In this document: piece by piece, positions 26,608 through 36,748 of the stretch
Position numbering within the stretch: the first letter of the stretch is position 1
Layout of the letters: each line of letters begins with the position of its first letter
NCBI RefSeq assembly: GCF_023701945.1
Contig: NZ_JABAEF010000004.1
Span: 186,001 to 250,000 of the forward strand
Reading direction: 5' to 3'
Origin: Rhizobium sp. CG5
GTDB lineage: Bacteria; Pseudomonadota; Alphaproteobacteria; Rhizobiales; Rhizobiaceae
Length of the DNA stretch: 64,000 nucleotides
Program-made: the position numbers and the translations under genes
Notes under the pieces: model-generated
Seen by the model: only the letters and a program-made list of their open reading frames with translations
Databases searched by the model: none
Told to the model about the DNA's origin: nothing

Positions 26608-27669
26608 TCAATTGCCGGCGGGCCTGGGGAGTGGAACAGGGATCGTGTCCGGCATCACGCCCGGCTGCGTGGCAATAATCGCCTCGACGCTGGCCGGTGT
26701 TTGCGGGGTCTGCTGCAAGGCCGAAACGGATGCTGCACCGCCGCCATAGGTGACCACCTGCTCGTTGGCCGGGCCGGGCGCCTTCAGAATAGCCGCACAG
26801 GCCTTCGGCATGTCGGAGAGCTGCATCTGGCGCGGCGGCTTGGGCGGCGGGGCGTTCGGATCCTTCTTCGGCTTGGCCCACGGCTCGTCCGTAAACCACC
26901 AGGCCAGCGACTTGTCGCAGCCGTCGCCGGCCGTCACCGCTGCCTGTGGCTTGCAGTCGGTGGCGCCTTTCGGGCATTTGATACGGATATGGAAATGCGC
27001 ATCATGCCCGTAGATCGGCCGGACCTTGCCGAGGTCCGAGCGATCGCCCTTCCAGGTTTCGCAGAGCTTCTTCTTGATGGCGGGATTGACAAACACCCGC
27101 TCGACCTGCGGATAACTGGCGGCCAGCATCACCAGCTCAGCATGCTTGGACGTCCAGCGCTTCGGATCGACCGTCAGGAACTTGTCCTCCTGCAGCATGG
27201 AGATGAAAGGCTGGTCCTCACGCTCCTTGACCGATAGCTGCCGGTTTGGCATCGGCGTGAACCAGATATCGGCGTCAAGCCCGATCTGGTGCGACGCATG
27301 GCCGTTCAGCATCGGCCCGCCGCGCGGCTGCGAAATATCCCCCAGCAGCAGGCCGGGCCAACCAATTTTGGTGGCATCCTGCGAGAATTGCTCGATCAGG
27401 CTGATCATCTGCGGATGGCCCCAGCGCCTGTTGCGCGACAGGCGCATCGCCTGCCATGTTGGACCATCGGTCGGAATGGCAACGCCGCCCGCCAGGCAGC
27501 CCTTGGAATAGAATCCGACGGCGCCGGGCTCGGCCCTGGTCGGCAGGGTCACGCCCCCGAACAACTGCTTGGCCGCTTCGGCTGCAGCGCTGGTCTCCAC
27601 GGCTGCTCCCAGCAAAAGGCTGGCGGCAAGCGCGGTGGCCATGGTCTTCACGAATCTCGGCAAATTCAC
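26608..27669 (-). CDS. mepA: Penicillin-insensitive murein endopeptidase MepA
   Basis: Secreted peptidoglycan hydrolase (353 aa) with an N-terminal signal peptide (FVKTMATALAASLLLGAAVETSAAA). The LAS metallopeptidase zinc motif GHASHQIGLDADIWF (His and Asp ligands) and the second histidine pair in GHDAHFHIRI are present. The C-terminal about 70 residues are rich in Pro and Ala, beyond the catalytic domain. It is divergent from yejA. Confidence 0.94.
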   Translation of the reverse strand: MNLPRFVKTMATALAASLLLGAAVETSAAAEAAKQLFGGVTLPTRAEPGAVGFYSKGCLAGGVAIPTDGPTWQAMRLSRNRRWGHPQMISLIEQFSQDATKIGWPGLLLGDISQPRGGPMLNGHASHQIGLDADIWFTPMPNRQLSVKEREDQPFISMLQEDKFLTVDPKRWTSKHAELVMLAASYPQVERVFVNPAIKKKLCETWKGDRSDLGKVRPIYGHDAHFHIRIKCPKGATDCKPQAAVTAGDGCDKSLAWWFTDEPWAKPKKDPNAPPPKPPRQMQLSDMPKACAAILKAPGPANEQVVTYGGGAASVSALQQTPQTPASVEAIIATQPGVMPDTIPVPLPRPAGN

Positions 27670-27873
27670 AATCCCTGTCAGACCGGACGTAATGCCGGTG
27701 ATTTGCTGTCGAGCATATCGTGAAACGAGATTTTGGTGAATCCGTGTTTTTGCAGCGAGAGAGTTACTCTCGATGTCGTGACATCAGGCAATCTGCTTTT
27801 GCCTTGCGGGCGCCTGTCTTTTTTGCTGCATTTGCCTATTCTTGCTGTCAGCAAGACAAGAAGGGTGATTTGG

Positions 27874-29709
27874 ATGAATTTGGCACGTGTTGGATTTAGG
27901 GTTGCCGCTCTATTGCTTTCGGTCGCCGCGCCGCTTCAGCTGTCGGCCAGCGAACCGCAATGGCGCCATGCGATCGCGGTGCTCGGCGAGCCGGAACTGC
28001 CGCCGGATTTCAAGCACCTTCCCTACGTCAACGTCGATGCGCCGAAGGGTGGCGAATTGCGTCTTTCCGATGAAGGCACGTTCGACAGCTTCAACCCGAT
28101 CATCGACAAGGGCAGTCCCGTGGCCGGCATCGCCGCCGTCTTCGACACGCTGATGGTGCAGTCGGAAGACGAAGTCTCCGTTACATACGGTCTGCTGGCA
28201 GAAGCACTGTCCTATCCGGAAGATCTCTCATCGGTCACGTTCAGGCTGCGACCGGAAGCCAAATGGGCCGATGGCCAGCCCGTGTCGCCGGAAGACGTCA
28301 TCTTCAGCTTCAACAGTGCGAAAGAGCATAGCACGCTCTATGCCAGCTATTACCGCCACGTGACCAGCGCCGAGAAGACCGGGGAGCGCGAGGTCACCTT
28401 CCGCTTTGACGAAAAGAACAATCGCGAACTGCCATCCATCGTCGGTGACTTTTCAATCCTGCCGAAGCACTGGTGGGAGGGCAAGGATGCGCAGGGTAAT
28501 CAGCGCGACATCTCGCGCACCACCCTCGAACCGTTGATGGGTTCCGGCCCGTACAAGATCGCCGCCTTCCAGGCCGGTTCGACGGTCCGCTACGAGTTGC
28601 GGGATGACTATTGGGGCAAAGATCTGCCGATCAACCGCGGCCAGAATAATTTCAAGGTGATCACCCACACCTATTTCACCGATTCCGACGTCGAGTTCGA
28701 AGCCTTCCGCGCCGGCACGCTCGACTATTACCAGGAGCAAAGTTCCAGCCGCTGGGCCACCCGCTACGACTTTTCCGCCGTCAAGGATGGCCAGGTGATC
28801 CGCGAGGCCCTGCCCAATCCGTTCCGGGCCACCGGCATCATGCAGGCCATGGTGCCGAACATGCGCCGCGACATCTTCAAGGATGCCCGAGTGCGCGAGG
28901 CTTTGAACTACGCTTTTGACTTCGAGGACTTGAACAAGAACCTGGCCTATGGCGGATTGAAGCGGGTCGACAGCTATTTCTGGGGCACGGAACTGGCATC
29001 CTCCGGCCTGCCTCAGGGTCGCGAGTTGGAGATCCTCGAAGGTTTGAAGGATAAGGTGCCGCCGGCCGTGTTCACCACGCCCTATACCAATCCGGTTGGC
29101 GGCGATCCCCAGAAGGTCCGGGACAATTTCCGCAAGGCCATTGCCTTGTTCAAGGACGCCGGATGGGAGCTCAAGGGCAATCGCATGGTCAATGGCAAGA
29201 CCGGCCAGCCGATGAGCTTCGAGATCCTGCTAAACAGTCCGTCTTTGGAGCGATCGGTCCTTCCCTATGTCGCGAGTCTCAAGAAGATCGGCATCGACGC
29301 TCGCGTCCGCACGGTGGATTCGTCCCAGTACATCAACCGCATCCGCAGCTTCGACTATGATGTCATCTGGGTGGTTTGGGGCCAGACGATGAATCCCGGC
29401 AATGAACAGGCCAACTACTGGGGATCGCAGTCGGTGGATGTCGCCGGCTCGCGCAACTACGCCGGCATTGCCGATCCGGCGATCGATCAGCTGATCGCCA
29501 TGGTCAACACGGCGCCCAGCCGCGAAGAGCAGGTGGCAGCGGTCAAGGCGCTCGACCGCGTTCTCCTGGCCAATCATTTCGTCGTGCCGCTGTTTTACTC
29601 CGGGGAGGCCAAGATTGCCTACTGGAACAGGCTCGCCCATCCGGCGGAGCTGCCGACCTATGGTATCGGCTTCCCGAACATATGGTGGTCCAAATCTGTG
29701 GCCAAATAG
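27874..29709 (+). CDS. yejA: Peptide ABC transporter substrate-binding protein YejA-like
   Basis: Family 5 solute-binding protein (611 aa) with a signal peptide (AALLLSVAAPLQLSAS, cleaved near residue 27). YejA-type segments include GEPELPPDFKHLPYVNVDAPKGG, FDSFNPIIDKG and GQTMNPGNEQANYWGS. The start at 27874 is chosen over upstream in-frame starts because it gives a proper signal peptide. Beginning of yejABEF. The 151-base gap before yejB holds no recognised feature. Confidence 0.93.
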   Translation: MNLARVGFRVAALLLSVAAPLQLSASEPQWRHAIAVLGEPELPPDFKHLPYVNVDAPKGGELRLSDEGTFDSFNPIIDKGSPVAGIAAVFDTLMVQSEDEVSVTYGLLAEALSYPEDLSSVTFRLRPEAKWADGQPVSPEDVIFSFNSAKEHSTLYASYYRHVTSAEKTGEREVTFRFDEKNNRELPSIVGDFSILPKHWWEGKDAQGNQRDISRTTLEPLMGSGPYKIAAFQAGSTVRYELRDDYWGKDLPINRGQNNFKVITHTYFTDSDVEFEAFRAGTLDYYQEQSSSRWATRYDFSAVKDGQVIREALPNPFRATGIMQAMVPNMRRDIFKDARVREALNYAFDFEDLNKNLAYGGLKRVDSYFWGTELASSGLPQGRELEILEGLKDKVPPAVFTTPYTNPVGGDPQKVRDNFRKAIALFKDAGWELKGNRMVNGKTGQPMSFEILLNSPSLERSVLPYVASLKKIGIDARVRTVDSSQYINRIRSFDYDVIWVVWGQTMNPGNEQANYWGSQSVDVAGSRNYAGIADPAIDQLIAMVNTAPSREEQVAAVKALDRVLLANHFVVPLFYSGEAKIAYWNRLAHPAELPTYGIGFPNIWWSKSVAK

Positions 29710-29860
29710 CAGGGGCCTTGCGTCTCCTCATCGAGCCGCTACCAATGGGCCTCACGAATCAGCGCATCTGGACCGCGCGTGCAGATAAACAGGGAGAAAA
29801 CGGCTTGGACAGCAGGGTAATGGACAATATTCGCAGCCTATTGAGCGGAGTTCATTGCTG

Positions 29861-30955
29861 ATGGGCGCCTATATCCTGCGCCGCCTCCTGCTGATGATCC
29901 CGACCATTGTCGGCATCATGGGCATTTCCTTCCTTGTCATCCAGTTTGCGCCCGGCGGCCCGGTCGAGCAGGTCATCGCGCAATTGTCCGGCCAGGGCGA
30001 CAGCGCAGACCAGCGCCTGTCGGGCGGCGGCGGCGATATGCTGAGCCAGGCCGGCGCCGACGAGATGAACTCGCGCTATCGCGGTGCGCAGGGGCTGGAT
30101 CCCGAACTGATCGCCAAGCTGGAAAAACAGTTCGGCTTCGACAAGCCGCCACTGACCCGCTTCGGCGAAATGATGTGGAATTACATCCGTTTCGATTTCG
30201 GCGAGAGCTTCTTCCGCAACACCTCCGTCATCGATCTGATCATCGAGAAGATGCCGGTGTCCATTTCGCTCGGCGTCTGGGTGCTGTTGCTGTCCTATGC
30301 CATTTCCATTCCGCTCGGCATCCGCAAGGCCGTGCAGGACGGTTCGACCTTCGATGTCTGGACCTCCGGCGTCATCGTGGTGGGCTATGCGGTGCCGAGC
30401 TTCCTGTTCGGCATCCTGTTGATCGTTCTGTTTGCCGGCGGATCCTTCTTCGACTGGTTCCCCTTGCGCGGGCTGACCTCCGACAATTTCGCCGACCTGT
30501 CCTGGTGGCAGAAGATCCTGGATTACTTCTGGCACCTGACCCTGCCGCTGACGGCACTTCTGCTGTCGGCCTTTGCCACCACGACGCTGCTCACCAAGAA
30601 TTCCTTCATTGACGAGATCAAGAAGCAATATGTGGTGACGGCCCGCGCCAAGGGTCTGGGCGAGCGCCAGGTTCTCTACGGCCATGTGTTCCGCAATGCC
30701 ATGCTGATCGTCATTGCCGGCATTCCCGGCGCCTTCATTTCGGCCTTCTTCACCGGTTCGCTGCTGATCGAGAATATCTTCTCGCTGGATGGCCTCGGCC
30801 GGCTTGGCTATCTCTCGATCGTCAACCGCGACTATCCGATCGTCTTTGCCACGCTCTACATCTTCTCGCTGATGGGCCTGGTCGTCGGTCTGCTGTCCGA
30901 CCTTATCTATACCTGGATCGACCCGCGCATCGACTTCGACCGGAGGGATGTCTGA
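29861..30955 (+). CDS. yejB: Peptide ABC transporter permease YejB
   Basis: Inner-membrane permease (364 aa) of the DppB/OppB family. It opens with a conserved helix (MGAYILRRLLLMIPTIVGIMG) and has a large periplasmic insert (about 30-110), then the coupling loop QYVVTARAKGLGERQVLYGHVFRNAMLIVIAG and the ending YTWIDPRIDF. A TTG two codons upstream is possible, but the ATG at 29861 follows a GAGCGGAG ribosome binding site and gives the conserved start. It shares the operon with yejE, starting two bases after its stop. Confidence 0.95.
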   Translation: MGAYILRRLLLMIPTIVGIMGISFLVIQFAPGGPVEQVIAQLSGQGDSADQRLSGGGGDMLSQAGADEMNSRYRGAQGLDPELIAKLEKQFGFDKPPLTRFGEMMWNYIRFDFGESFFRNTSVIDLIIEKMPVSISLGVWVLLLSYAISIPLGIRKAVQDGSTFDVWTSGVIVVGYAVPSFLFGILLIVLFAGGSFFDWFPLRGLTSDNFADLSWWQKILDYFWHLTLPLTALLLSAFATTTLLTKNSFIDEIKKQYVVTARAKGLGERQVLYGHVFRNAMLIVIAGIPGAFISAFFTGSLLIENIFSLDGLGRLGYLSIVNRDYPIVFATLYIFSLMGLVVGLLSDLIYTWIDPRIDFDRRDV

Positions 30956-30956
30956 C

Positions 30957-32105
30957 ATGGCCTCGCCCGATATGGTTGACACGCGCACTGCAAACGTCGA
31001 GGTCAAAAGACCCTGGCTGACGCCCACCAACCGCCGGCGCCTTGAAAACTTCAAGGCCAACAAGCGCGGTTACTGGTCCTTCTGGATCTTCATGCTGCTC
31101 TTCGTCCTCAGCCTCTGTGCCGAGCTGATTGCCAATGACCGGCCGCTGGTCGCCTCCTACAAGGGCGAGATCCTGTTTCCCGTCCTGGTCGATTATCCCG
31201 AGGAAAAATTCGGCGGCTTCCTGGCGGTAACGGACTATCGGTCCTCCTTCATCGATGAGGAGATCAAGGCCAATGGCTGGGTGGTCTGGCCGCCGATCCG
31301 CTATTCCTACGGCACGGTTAATTCCAACATTCCCCATTCGGCTCCAACCGCGCCGTTCTGGCTGATGGACAAGCAGGAGCGCTGCTCGGCCTATCCGCTC
31401 GGCACGCAGGATCCCGGCTGCGTGCTCGGCAATCTCAACTGGCTCGGCACCGATGACCAGGCGCGCGACGTCATGGCGCGGATGATCTATGGCTTCCGAA
31501 TTTCCGTGCTGTTCGGCCTGGCGCTGACGATCGTCTCGGCCCTGATCGGCGTGACGACCGGTGCCATCCAGGGCTATTTTGGAGGCTGGACCGATCTCCT
31601 GATGCAAAGGCTCATCGAGATCTGGTCGTCCATGCCCGTGCTCTATGTGCTGCTGATCATTTCCTCGATCCTGCCGCCGGGCTTCTTCATCCTGCTCGGC
31701 ATCATGCTGCTGTTTTCCTGGGTGAGTTTCGTCGGCATTGTCCGTGCCGAATTCCTGCGCGCCCGCAATTTCGAATATGTGAATGCGGCCCGCGCCCTCG
31801 GCGTTGGCAACTGGACGATCATGTATCGCCACCTCCTGCCCAATGCCATGGTGGCGACGCTGACCTTCCTGCCGTTCATCCTGTCGGGATCGATCACCAC
31901 CCTGACATCGCTCGATTTCCTCGGCCTCGGCATGCCGCCCGGCTCGCCGTCGCTCGGTGAACTGATCGCCCAGGGCAAGCGAAACCTGCAGGCCCCCTGG
32001 CTCGGCCTCACCGCCTTCTTCACCATGTCGATCATGCTGTCGCTGCTGATCTTCGTCGGCGAGGCGGTGCGCGATGCCTTCGACCCGAGAAAGACGTTCA
32101 GATGA
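30957..32105 (+). CDS. yejE: Peptide ABC transporter permease YejE
   Basis: Second permease (382 aa), DppC/OppC type, with the YejE signature N-terminus LTPTNRRRLENFKANKRGYWSFW and a long periplasmic segment (about 50-160) before the five-helix core. The coupling loop EYVNAARALGVGNWTIMYRHLLPNAM is present. The ATG at 30957 lies nine bases after GGAGGG and is preferred to an ATG at 30948 that touches it. YejF normally follows directly; here the toxin-antitoxin pair intervenes. Confidence 0.94.
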   Translation: MASPDMVDTRTANVEVKRPWLTPTNRRRLENFKANKRGYWSFWIFMLLFVLSLCAELIANDRPLVASYKGEILFPVLVDYPEEKFGGFLAVTDYRSSFIDEEIKANGWVVWPPIRYSYGTVNSNIPHSAPTAPFWLMDKQERCSAYPLGTQDPGCVLGNLNWLGTDDQARDVMARMIYGFRISVLFGLALTIVSALIGVTTGAIQGYFGGWTDLLMQRLIEIWSSMPVLYVLLIISSILPPGFFILLGIMLLFSWVSFVGIVRAEFLRARNFEYVNAARALGVGNWTIMYRHLLPNAMVATLTFLPFILSGSITTLTSLDFLGLGMPPGSPSLGELIAQGKRNLQAPWLGLTAFFTMSIMLSLLIFVGEAVRDAFDPRKTFR

Positions 32106-32175
32106 GCGGCGGCTCGCCAATCCTCGTGGTTGGGGGTAAACTTGCCTCGTCTGCAACTTCTGAGGTCCCGCTGCG

Positions 32176-32460
32176 ATGAACAAGATCGTTTTTGAGCATT
32201 ATCCGGTTGCCAATCTGCCCGACGATTTGCGGGAGGGCTTGAGCCGCGATGGCACCGTCCGCGTCGTGATCGAGGCGGAAGCATTCGATGACAGGCAGTT
32301 AAACTTAGCCGGCTCCCTGTCGGTTGAGAGTTCCAAGCCTATGACAGCACTGGAAGTGGTCGAAGCGATTCGCCGGTTCAAGGCGGAAGGACGACCGTCC
32401 GTATCCTCCGAAGAGGCTGTGGCCAGAATTCGAGAATTGCGGGACGAATGGGAGGACTGA
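32176..32460 (+). CDS. VapB-type antitoxin (putative)
   Basis: Small protein of 94 residues, acidic at the C-terminus, starting MNKIVFEHYPVANLPDDLREGL. A strand-rich N-terminus and a helical C-terminal tail (VSSEEAVARIRELRDEWED) fit a short antitoxin with a toxin-binding tail. Identification rests mainly on its overlap with the PIN-domain gene: its stop shares one base with the toxin start. It lies in the yejE-yejF gap, and the DNA looks less GC-rich than the flanking yej genes. Confidence 0.75.
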   Translation: MNKIVFEHYPVANLPDDLREGLSRDGTVRVVIEAEAFDDRQLNLAGSLSVESSKPMTALEVVEAIRRFKAEGRPSVSSEEAVARIRELRDEWED

Positions 32461-32963
32461 TGGAGACATTTGGAAAGATCTATCTTGATACCAACCTCTT
32501 TATCATGGCCTTTGAAAATCGCGGGCGCGAGAGCGGTCTGATTTCAGATATTTTTGCGGCTGTTGCGATGTCTAGTGCTCAAGTATTTGCGACCAGCGAA
32601 CTCACTTTATCGGAGCTGATCGTCAAACCTCTTCGAGCAAAGGATGAGGGCGCCGTTGCTCAGTATGGGGCTCTGATTCGATCAAGCGCTTGGCTGGACG
32701 TGCGGCAGGTTGTCAGAGATGTGTTGGTGGTAGCCGCGATGCTGCGGACAGAGAATTCCGCTGTGAAACTGCCGGACGCCATTCACCTCTCGACGGCTTT
32801 CGCTGCTGGATGTTCTCATATCCTCACCGACGACCGGGGTCTCAAAGGCGAATATGTTGCCGGACCGCATGTAGCAAGATCTTGGCCGGATGCGAGGGCA
32901 CTGGTCGTGTTGCGCCCCGACGAGCCCACCCTGACCTCCCTCCTGCAAAGTCTGGCCGCATGA
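32460..32963 (+). CDS. PIN-domain toxin, VapC-like
   Basis: PIN-fold ribonuclease candidate (167 aa). The acidic metal-site residues can be placed by pattern: Asp10 in YLDTNLF, Glu52 in LTLSEL, Asp106 in LPDAIHL and Asp124/Asp125 in LTDDRGL. The start at 32460 is preceded by GGAGG and overlaps the antitoxin stop; an upstream in-frame start at 32448 lies within the antitoxin gene. Its stop overlaps the yejF start (ATGA), so yejF translation is coupled to the toxin gene. Base composition suggests acquisition from elsewhere. Confidence 0.85.
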   Translation: METFGKIYLDTNLFIMAFENRGRESGLISDIFAAVAMSSAQVFATSELTLSELIVKPLRAKDEGAVAQYGALIRSSAWLDVRQVVRDVLVVAAMLRTENSAVKLPDAIHLSTAFAAGCSHILTDDRGLKGEYVAGPHVARSWPDARALVVLRPDEPTLTSLLQSLAA

Positions 32964-34588
32964 CCGAACCGCTTCTCTCCGTCCGGGATCTCTCCGTCGC
33001 CTTCCATCAGGGTGACAAGGAAACCCTTGCCGTCGACCGGATTTCCTTCGACATCGCGCGCGGCGAGGTGGTGGCGCTGGTCGGCGAATCCGGATCCGGC
33101 AAATCGGTCTCGGCCGCCTCCGTGCTGAAACTGCTGCCCTATCCTTCGGCCAGCCACCCTTCCGGCCAGATCCTGTTCGATGGCCAGGATCTGATGACCC
33201 TGCCGGAAAAGGCTCTGCGTGCCGTGCGCGGCAACGAGATCACCATGATCTTCCAGGAGCCGATGACCTCGCTCAATCCGCTGCACACGATCGAGAAGCA
33301 GATCGGCGAGATTCTCGCTTTGCACCAGGCGATTGGCGGTCCATCGGCCCGCGCCAAGACGCTTGAACTCTTGAACCAGGTCGGCATTCGCGAGCCGGAA
33401 AAGCGGCTGACGGCCTATCCCCATGAATTGTCCGGCGGCCAGCGCCAGCGCGTGATGATCGCCATGGCCCTTGCCAACCGGCCGAAGCTGCTGATTGCCG
33501 ACGAGCCGACCACGGCACTCGACGTCACCGTGCAGGCGCAGATCCTCGAACTGCTGCGCAGCCTGAAGAACGATCACGGCATGTCCATGCTGTTCATCAC
33601 TCACGATCTCGGCATCGTGCGCAAATTTGCCGATCGCGTCTGCGTGATGACCAAGGGCCGCATCGTCGAGAGTGGCCCGGTCGAGGAGATCTTCTCCAAT
33701 CCGCAGCACGCCTATACCCGCCATCTCCTGGCCTCGGAGCCGCGCGGCGAGCCGCCGCTGTCGAATCTCGACAAGCCTGTGGTCATGCAGGGAGAGGATG
33801 TGAAAGTCTGGTTCCCGATCAAGGCGGGCTTCCTGCGCAAGGTCGTCGACTACGTCAAGGCGGTCGATGGCGTCGACCTGACGTTGCGCGCCGGCCAGAC
33901 GCTCGGGGTTGTCGGTGAGTCCGGTTCCGGCAAGACCACGCTTGGCCTGGCGCTGGCGCGGCTGATTTCGTCGACCGGCCGCATCAGCTTTATCGGCTCG
34001 GAGATCGGGGGATTCAGCTACCGGCAGATGCTACCCCTGCGCGATCGCCTGCAGATCGTCTTCCAGGATCCGTTCGGATCTCTCAGCCCCCGCATGTCGG
34101 TGGGCGACATCGTTGCCGAAGGGCTGCGGGTGCATGAGCGCGGATTGTCGGCCGATCAGCGCGATGCCCGCGTCTGCTGGGCGCTGGAAGAGGTAGGCCT
34201 CGATACGGCCACCCGCTGGCGCTATCCGCACGAATTTTCCGGTGGCCAGCGCCAGCGCATCGCCATTGCCCGCGCCATGGTGCTGAAGCCCCGTTTCGTC
34301 ATGCTCGACGAGCCGACATCGGCCCTCGACATGAGCGTCCAGGCCCAGGTGGTCGATCTGCTGCGCGACCTGCAGAAGAAGCACGATCTGGCCTATCTGT
34401 TCATCAGCCACGATCTGCGCGTCGTGAAGGCGCTTGCCAATGACGTTATCGTCATGCGCATGGGCAAGGTGGTCGAGCAGGGGCCGGCGGTCGACATCTT
34501 CAAGGCGCCGAAGGCGGATTACACCCGCGCCCTGATGGCCGCCGCCTTCGACCTGAAGTCGGTCGATGGCGCCGGCATCCATCAGTAG
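32960..34588 (+). CDS. yejF: Peptide ABC transporter dual ATPase YejF
   Basis: Tandem ATPase (542 aa), two Opp-type nucleotide-binding domains in one chain. Domain 1 has Walker [11 protein letters not shown], signature [15 protein letters not shown] and Walker [13 protein letters not shown]; domain 2 has [26 protein letters not shown] and [12 protein letters not shown]. Energises YejBE for uptake of peptides (microcin C in E. coli). Its ATG is inside the end of the toxin gene. Confidence 0.95.
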   Translation: MTEPLLSVRDLSVAFHQGDKETLAVDRISFDIARGEVVALVGESGSGKSVSAASVLKLLPYPSASHPSGQILFDGQDLMTLPEKALRAVRGNEITMIFQEPMTSLNPLHTIEKQIGEILALHQAIGGPSARAKTLELLNQVGIREPEKRLTAYPHELSGGQRQRVMIAMALANRPKLLIADEPTTALDVTVQAQILELLRSLKNDHGMSMLFITHDLGIVRKFADRVCVMTKGRIVESGPVEEIFSNPQHAYTRHLLASEPRGEPPLSNLDKPVVMQGEDVKVWFPIKAGFLRKVVDYVKAVDGVDLTLRAGQTLGVVGESGSGKTTLGLALARLISSTGRISFIGSEIGGFSYRQMLPLRDRLQIVFQDPFGSLSPRMSVGDIVAEGLRVHERGLSADQRDARVCWALEEVGLDTATRWRYPHEFSGGQRQRIAIARAMVLKPRFVMLDEPTSALDMSVQAQVVDLLRDLQKKHDLAYLFISHDLRVVKALANDVIVMRMGKVVEQGPAVDIFKAPKADYTRALMAAAFDLKSVDGAGIHQ

Positions 34589-34627
34589 CGCGACGAGCCA
34601 GCTTGCAATCCATTGAATAAGCGATGC

Positions 34628-34662
34628 CGCCGCAACAGCCCGATTTCGGAACCTTTGCGGCG
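34628..34662 (+). terminator. Hairpin downstream of yejF
   Basis: CGCCGCAA (34628-34635) and TTGCGGCG (34655-34662) form an eight-base-pair stem with a 19-base loop, about 40 bases after yejF. There is no T run, so termination is uncertain. Confidence 0.3.
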
Positions 34663-34736
34663 TACCGTTCGTTCACTCCCCAAGTGATACCCGTCCGGCA
34701 TCGACCGTCGGCGACAAAATCCTCAAGGAGAAGCCC

Positions 34737-35024
34737 ATGACGACCCCCAATGGTTCCGATCAGCAAACCAGTCGCCCCGCAAACACGGATGTCCATGAGC
34801 AGCCCCTGCCAGCGACGGATGCGCGGCAGGGCTTTCCCGGTCGGCCGGTTCTGGTGGTCTTGCTGGCGGGACTGTTGCTGGCCATGGTGGTCTGGATTCC
34901 GGTCGAATGGTGGGGCAATGGCATGGCGCCCGAACAGCCGGGCAGCGAGCAGGTCACGCCCGCCCCGAGCCCGGCCGACAATACGAACGGCAACAACGGC
35001 GGTCAGCCGAACTCCAATCCATAA
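34737..35024 (+). CDS. Small single-pass membrane protein, function unknown
   Basis: Protein of 95 residues with a polar N-terminus rich in Pro, Thr and Gln (1-35), one hydrophobic helix (about 37-54, PVLVVLLAGLLLAMVV), and a tail of Pro, Asn and Gly repeats (65-95) that looks disordered. CAAGGAGAAGCCC before the ATG is a good ribosome binding site. Not assigned to a family. It lies between yejF and pncB in the same direction. Confidence 0.7.
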   Translation: MTTPNGSDQQTSRPANTDVHEQPLPATDARQGFPGRPVLVVLLAGLLLAMVVWIPVEWWGNGMAPEQPGSEQVTPAPSPADNTNGNNGGQPNSNP

Positions 35025-35159
35025 GCCTGCGAGGGCAGTCCTGCCTCTGGACTTTAGGCGGATATTTTTCGATAAGGTTGCTGTCGAAGCAGTTGTCCTC
35101 CTGGGATGACCGACAGCAGCCGGCCGAAATCGAGCCGGGTCAAGGCGTGGCGAGGACCG

Positions 35160-36464
35160 ATGACGAAAACCGATATTGCCACCCGCGTCTTCAACCATGC
35201 CTGGAAGCTCGATCCGATCATCCGCAGTCTGATCGATACGGATTTCTACAAGCTGCTGATGCTGCAGATGATCTGGAAGCTTTATCCGGACGTCAACGCG
35301 ACCTTTACTCTGATCAATCGCACCACATCCGTTCGTCTCGCCGATGAGATCGACGAAGGCGAATTGCGGGCTCAGCTCGATCATGTCCGGACCCTGAAAC
35401 TCTCCAAGAAGGAGATGATCTGGCTGGCCGGCAATACCTTTTATGGTCGGGCGCAGATCTTCGAGCCGGAGTTCCTGACCTGGCTCGCCAATCTGCAACT
35501 GCCCGAATACGAGCTGTCGAAAAAGGATGGACAATACGAGCTGACGTTCTTTGGCTCGTGGATGGAAACGACGCTTTGGGAAATCCCGGCCCTTGCCATC
35601 ATCAACGAGCTTCGCACCCGCCGCGCCATGCGCAATCTCGGTTATTTCACCCTGGATGTGCTCTATGCGCGTGCCAAGGCCAAGATGTGGTCCAAGGTCG
35701 AGCGCCTGCGCGAGCTGGAAGGCTTGCGCATTTCCGATTTCGGGACACGCCGCCGGCACAGTTTCCTCTGGCAGCGCTGGTGCGTCGAAGCCTTGAAGGA
35801 AGGCGTCGGCCCGGCCTTCACCGGCACCAGCAACGTCCTGCTCGCCATGGATTCCGATCTCGAAGCGGTCGGCACCAATGCCCATGAACTGCCGATGGTG
35901 GCGGCAGCCCTGGCCGAGACCGATGCCGAGCTGGCCGCGGCCCCCTACAAGGTGCTGCGGGACTGGAACCGGCTCTATGGCGGCAACCTCTTGATCGTCC
36001 TGCCGGATGCCTTCGGCACGGCGGCCTTCCTGCGCGATGCGCCGGAATGGGTGGCCGACTGGACAGGCTTTCGCCCCGACAGCGCGCCGCCGATCGAAGG
36101 CGGCGAGAAGATCATTGCCTGGTGGAAAAAGATGGGCCGTGATCCCCGGCAGAAGCTGCTGATCTTCTCCGACGGGCTGGATGTCGATGCGATCATCGAC
36201 ACGTATCGCCATTTCGAGGGCAAGGTGCGCATGAGCTTTGGCTGGGGCACAAACCTCACCAATGATTTCGCCGGCTGCGCGCCCCAGGAAATCGCCGGCC
36301 TGATGCCGATTTCCATCGTCTGCAAGGTCAACGACGCCAACGGCCGCCCGGCCGTGAAGCTCTCCGACAATCCGAAAAAAGCGACCGGCGATACAGCCGA
36401 GGTCGAGCGCTACCTGAAATTCTTCGGCTCCGAAGATCGTGTCGAACAGGCGGTCCGGGTCTAG
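35160..36464 (+). CDS. pncB: Nicotinate phosphoribosyltransferase
   Basis: Enzyme (434 aa) of the NAD salvage pathway that makes nicotinate mononucleotide from nicotinate and PRPP. Family segments are [15 protein letters not shown] near residue 20, [12 protein letters not shown] near residue 195, and [11 protein letters not shown]. The C-terminal region [13 protein letters not shown] carries the conserved glycine-rich loop. The start at 35160 fits the family; an in-frame start at 35106 adds unconserved residues. Length is normal. Confidence 0.95.
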   Translation: MTKTDIATRVFNHAWKLDPIIRSLIDTDFYKLLMLQMIWKLYPDVNATFTLINRTTSVRLADEIDEGELRAQLDHVRTLKLSKKEMIWLAGNTFYGRAQIFEPEFLTWLANLQLPEYELSKKDGQYELTFFGSWMETTLWEIPALAIINELRTRRAMRNLGYFTLDVLYARAKAKMWSKVERLRELEGLRISDFGTRRRHSFLWQRWCVEALKEGVGPAFTGTSNVLLAMDSDLEAVGTNAHELPMVAAALAETDAELAAAPYKVLRDWNRLYGGNLLIVLPDAFGTAAFLRDAPEWVADWTGFRPDSAPPIEGGEKIIAWWKKMGRDPRQKLLIFSDGLDVDAIIDTYRHFEGKVRMSFGWGTNLTNDFAGCAPQEIAGLMPISIVCKVNDANGRPAVKLSDNPKKATGDTAEVERYLKFFGSEDRVEQAVRV

Positions 36465-36748
36465 CCCTGCCGCCGATCGTTCCACACCGACGGCTGCGGA
36501 CCCATGGATGGCTCGGGATCTGAAAAAGATGCAACGCTACCGCGATTTATAGTAGTCTCCTTCAGGGAAGAGGAAACGAGGCTGCCTTGACGGCGACGGC
36601 ATAGGCCCGAGCCGGCCACGGCGGCTTTGTCGGCAGTCGTCGCAGAATGGGCGCTTTGCGGGATAAGCTATTGGGCGGCGGCATGGATCCGCAGAGCACG
36701 TCGCCAGCGCGGCGGTGGCCGGACGAGGAACAAAGGGAGGAACAGTCA

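Noticed and set aside
29852..32183. Long minus-strand frames opposite yejB and yejE
   Set aside because: Glu/Asp/Gln/His-rich shadow sequences without any domain; both permeases are clear on the plus strand.
34500..36485. 661-codon open frame opposite pncB and the small membrane gene
   Set aside because: PncB is certain on the plus strand, and the long minus frame results from high GC; no motif is seen.
36465..36748. Possible regulatory RNA in the 284-base gap after pncB
   Set aside because: No convincing promoter-terminator pair or known RNA motif could be made out.
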